Assembly: GCA_020796225.1 (NCBI GenBank) | Contig: CM036758.1 | Coordinates: 60,847,274-60,911,273 of the forward strand | DNA length: 64,000 bases | Reading direction: 5' to 3' | Origin: Arion vulgaris | Lineage: Eukaryota; Mollusca; Gastropoda; Stylommatophora; Arionidae | DNA letters: not shown here | Text below: more model-generated notes on this DNA | The model's database searches: none | What the model was told of the DNA's origin: nothing | The model's input: only the letters and a program-made list of their open reading frames with translations | Position numbering within the stretch: the first letter of the stretch is position 1

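Overview
This is a piece of a large, AT-rich animal genome. It is eukaryotic: coding sequence is split into short exons with GT..AG introns, and the rest is packed with retrotransposons, SINEs, MITEs and minisatellites. No prokaryotic operon, CRISPR array or rRNA is visible. The host is probably an invertebrate, because the mixture of apurinic-endonuclease/RT-type LINEs, jockey-like LINEs with RNase H, a Penelope-like element and many tRNA-derived SINEs differs from a vertebrate genome. I cannot name the species from sequence alone.

The one host gene I can support is mTOR (target of rapamycin), on the + strand. It starts with an ATG at 18315 and runs off the right edge. I placed 17 exons (the last one cut by the window end) by joining splice sites in phase and comparing with the conserved mTOR N-terminal HEAT region. 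They encode about 781 of the roughly 2,500 residues expected. All joins keep phase except the one into exon 12 (54898), which is one base out. A diverged second copy of the same 3' splice site lies 634 bp upstream in the right phase. Intron 8 is 16.2 kb; the other introns are 0.35-2.9 kb.

Layout: 1-18.2 kb is upstream DNA with no supported host gene. It holds decayed LINEs, hAT-type MITEs, SINEs, a 14-copy 30-bp minisatellite and degenerate repeats; a possible promoter/leader sequence lies near 15.25 kb. 18.3-33.3 kb holds exons 1-8. 33.3-49.5 kb is intron 8, with twin SINE insertions, a coding-like 45-bp array, a LINE inserted with a 13-bp duplication, and a Penelope-like element inserted in a tRNA-SINE. 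49.5-64 kb holds exons 9-17, with a 1-kb minisatellite in intron 9.

The most informative non-gene signals are these. (1) Minisatellites have grown from within transposon sequence, once inside a SINE and once inside a LINE 3' tail. (2) Three SINE-like families (here A, A2 and B) share one head of about 75 bp; A and B are also alignable along their tails and end in (GAA/AAG)n, as do the LINE-I and jockey copies. (3) Many insertions keep clear target-site duplications, so their order can be read. (4) Near-identical LINE copies differ mainly by single missing bases, which suggests indel errors in the assembly and may explain the exon 12 frame break. I found no previously undescribed protein-coding system. 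Family letters (A, A2, B-H, S; LINE-I to LINE-U) are labels made for this report.
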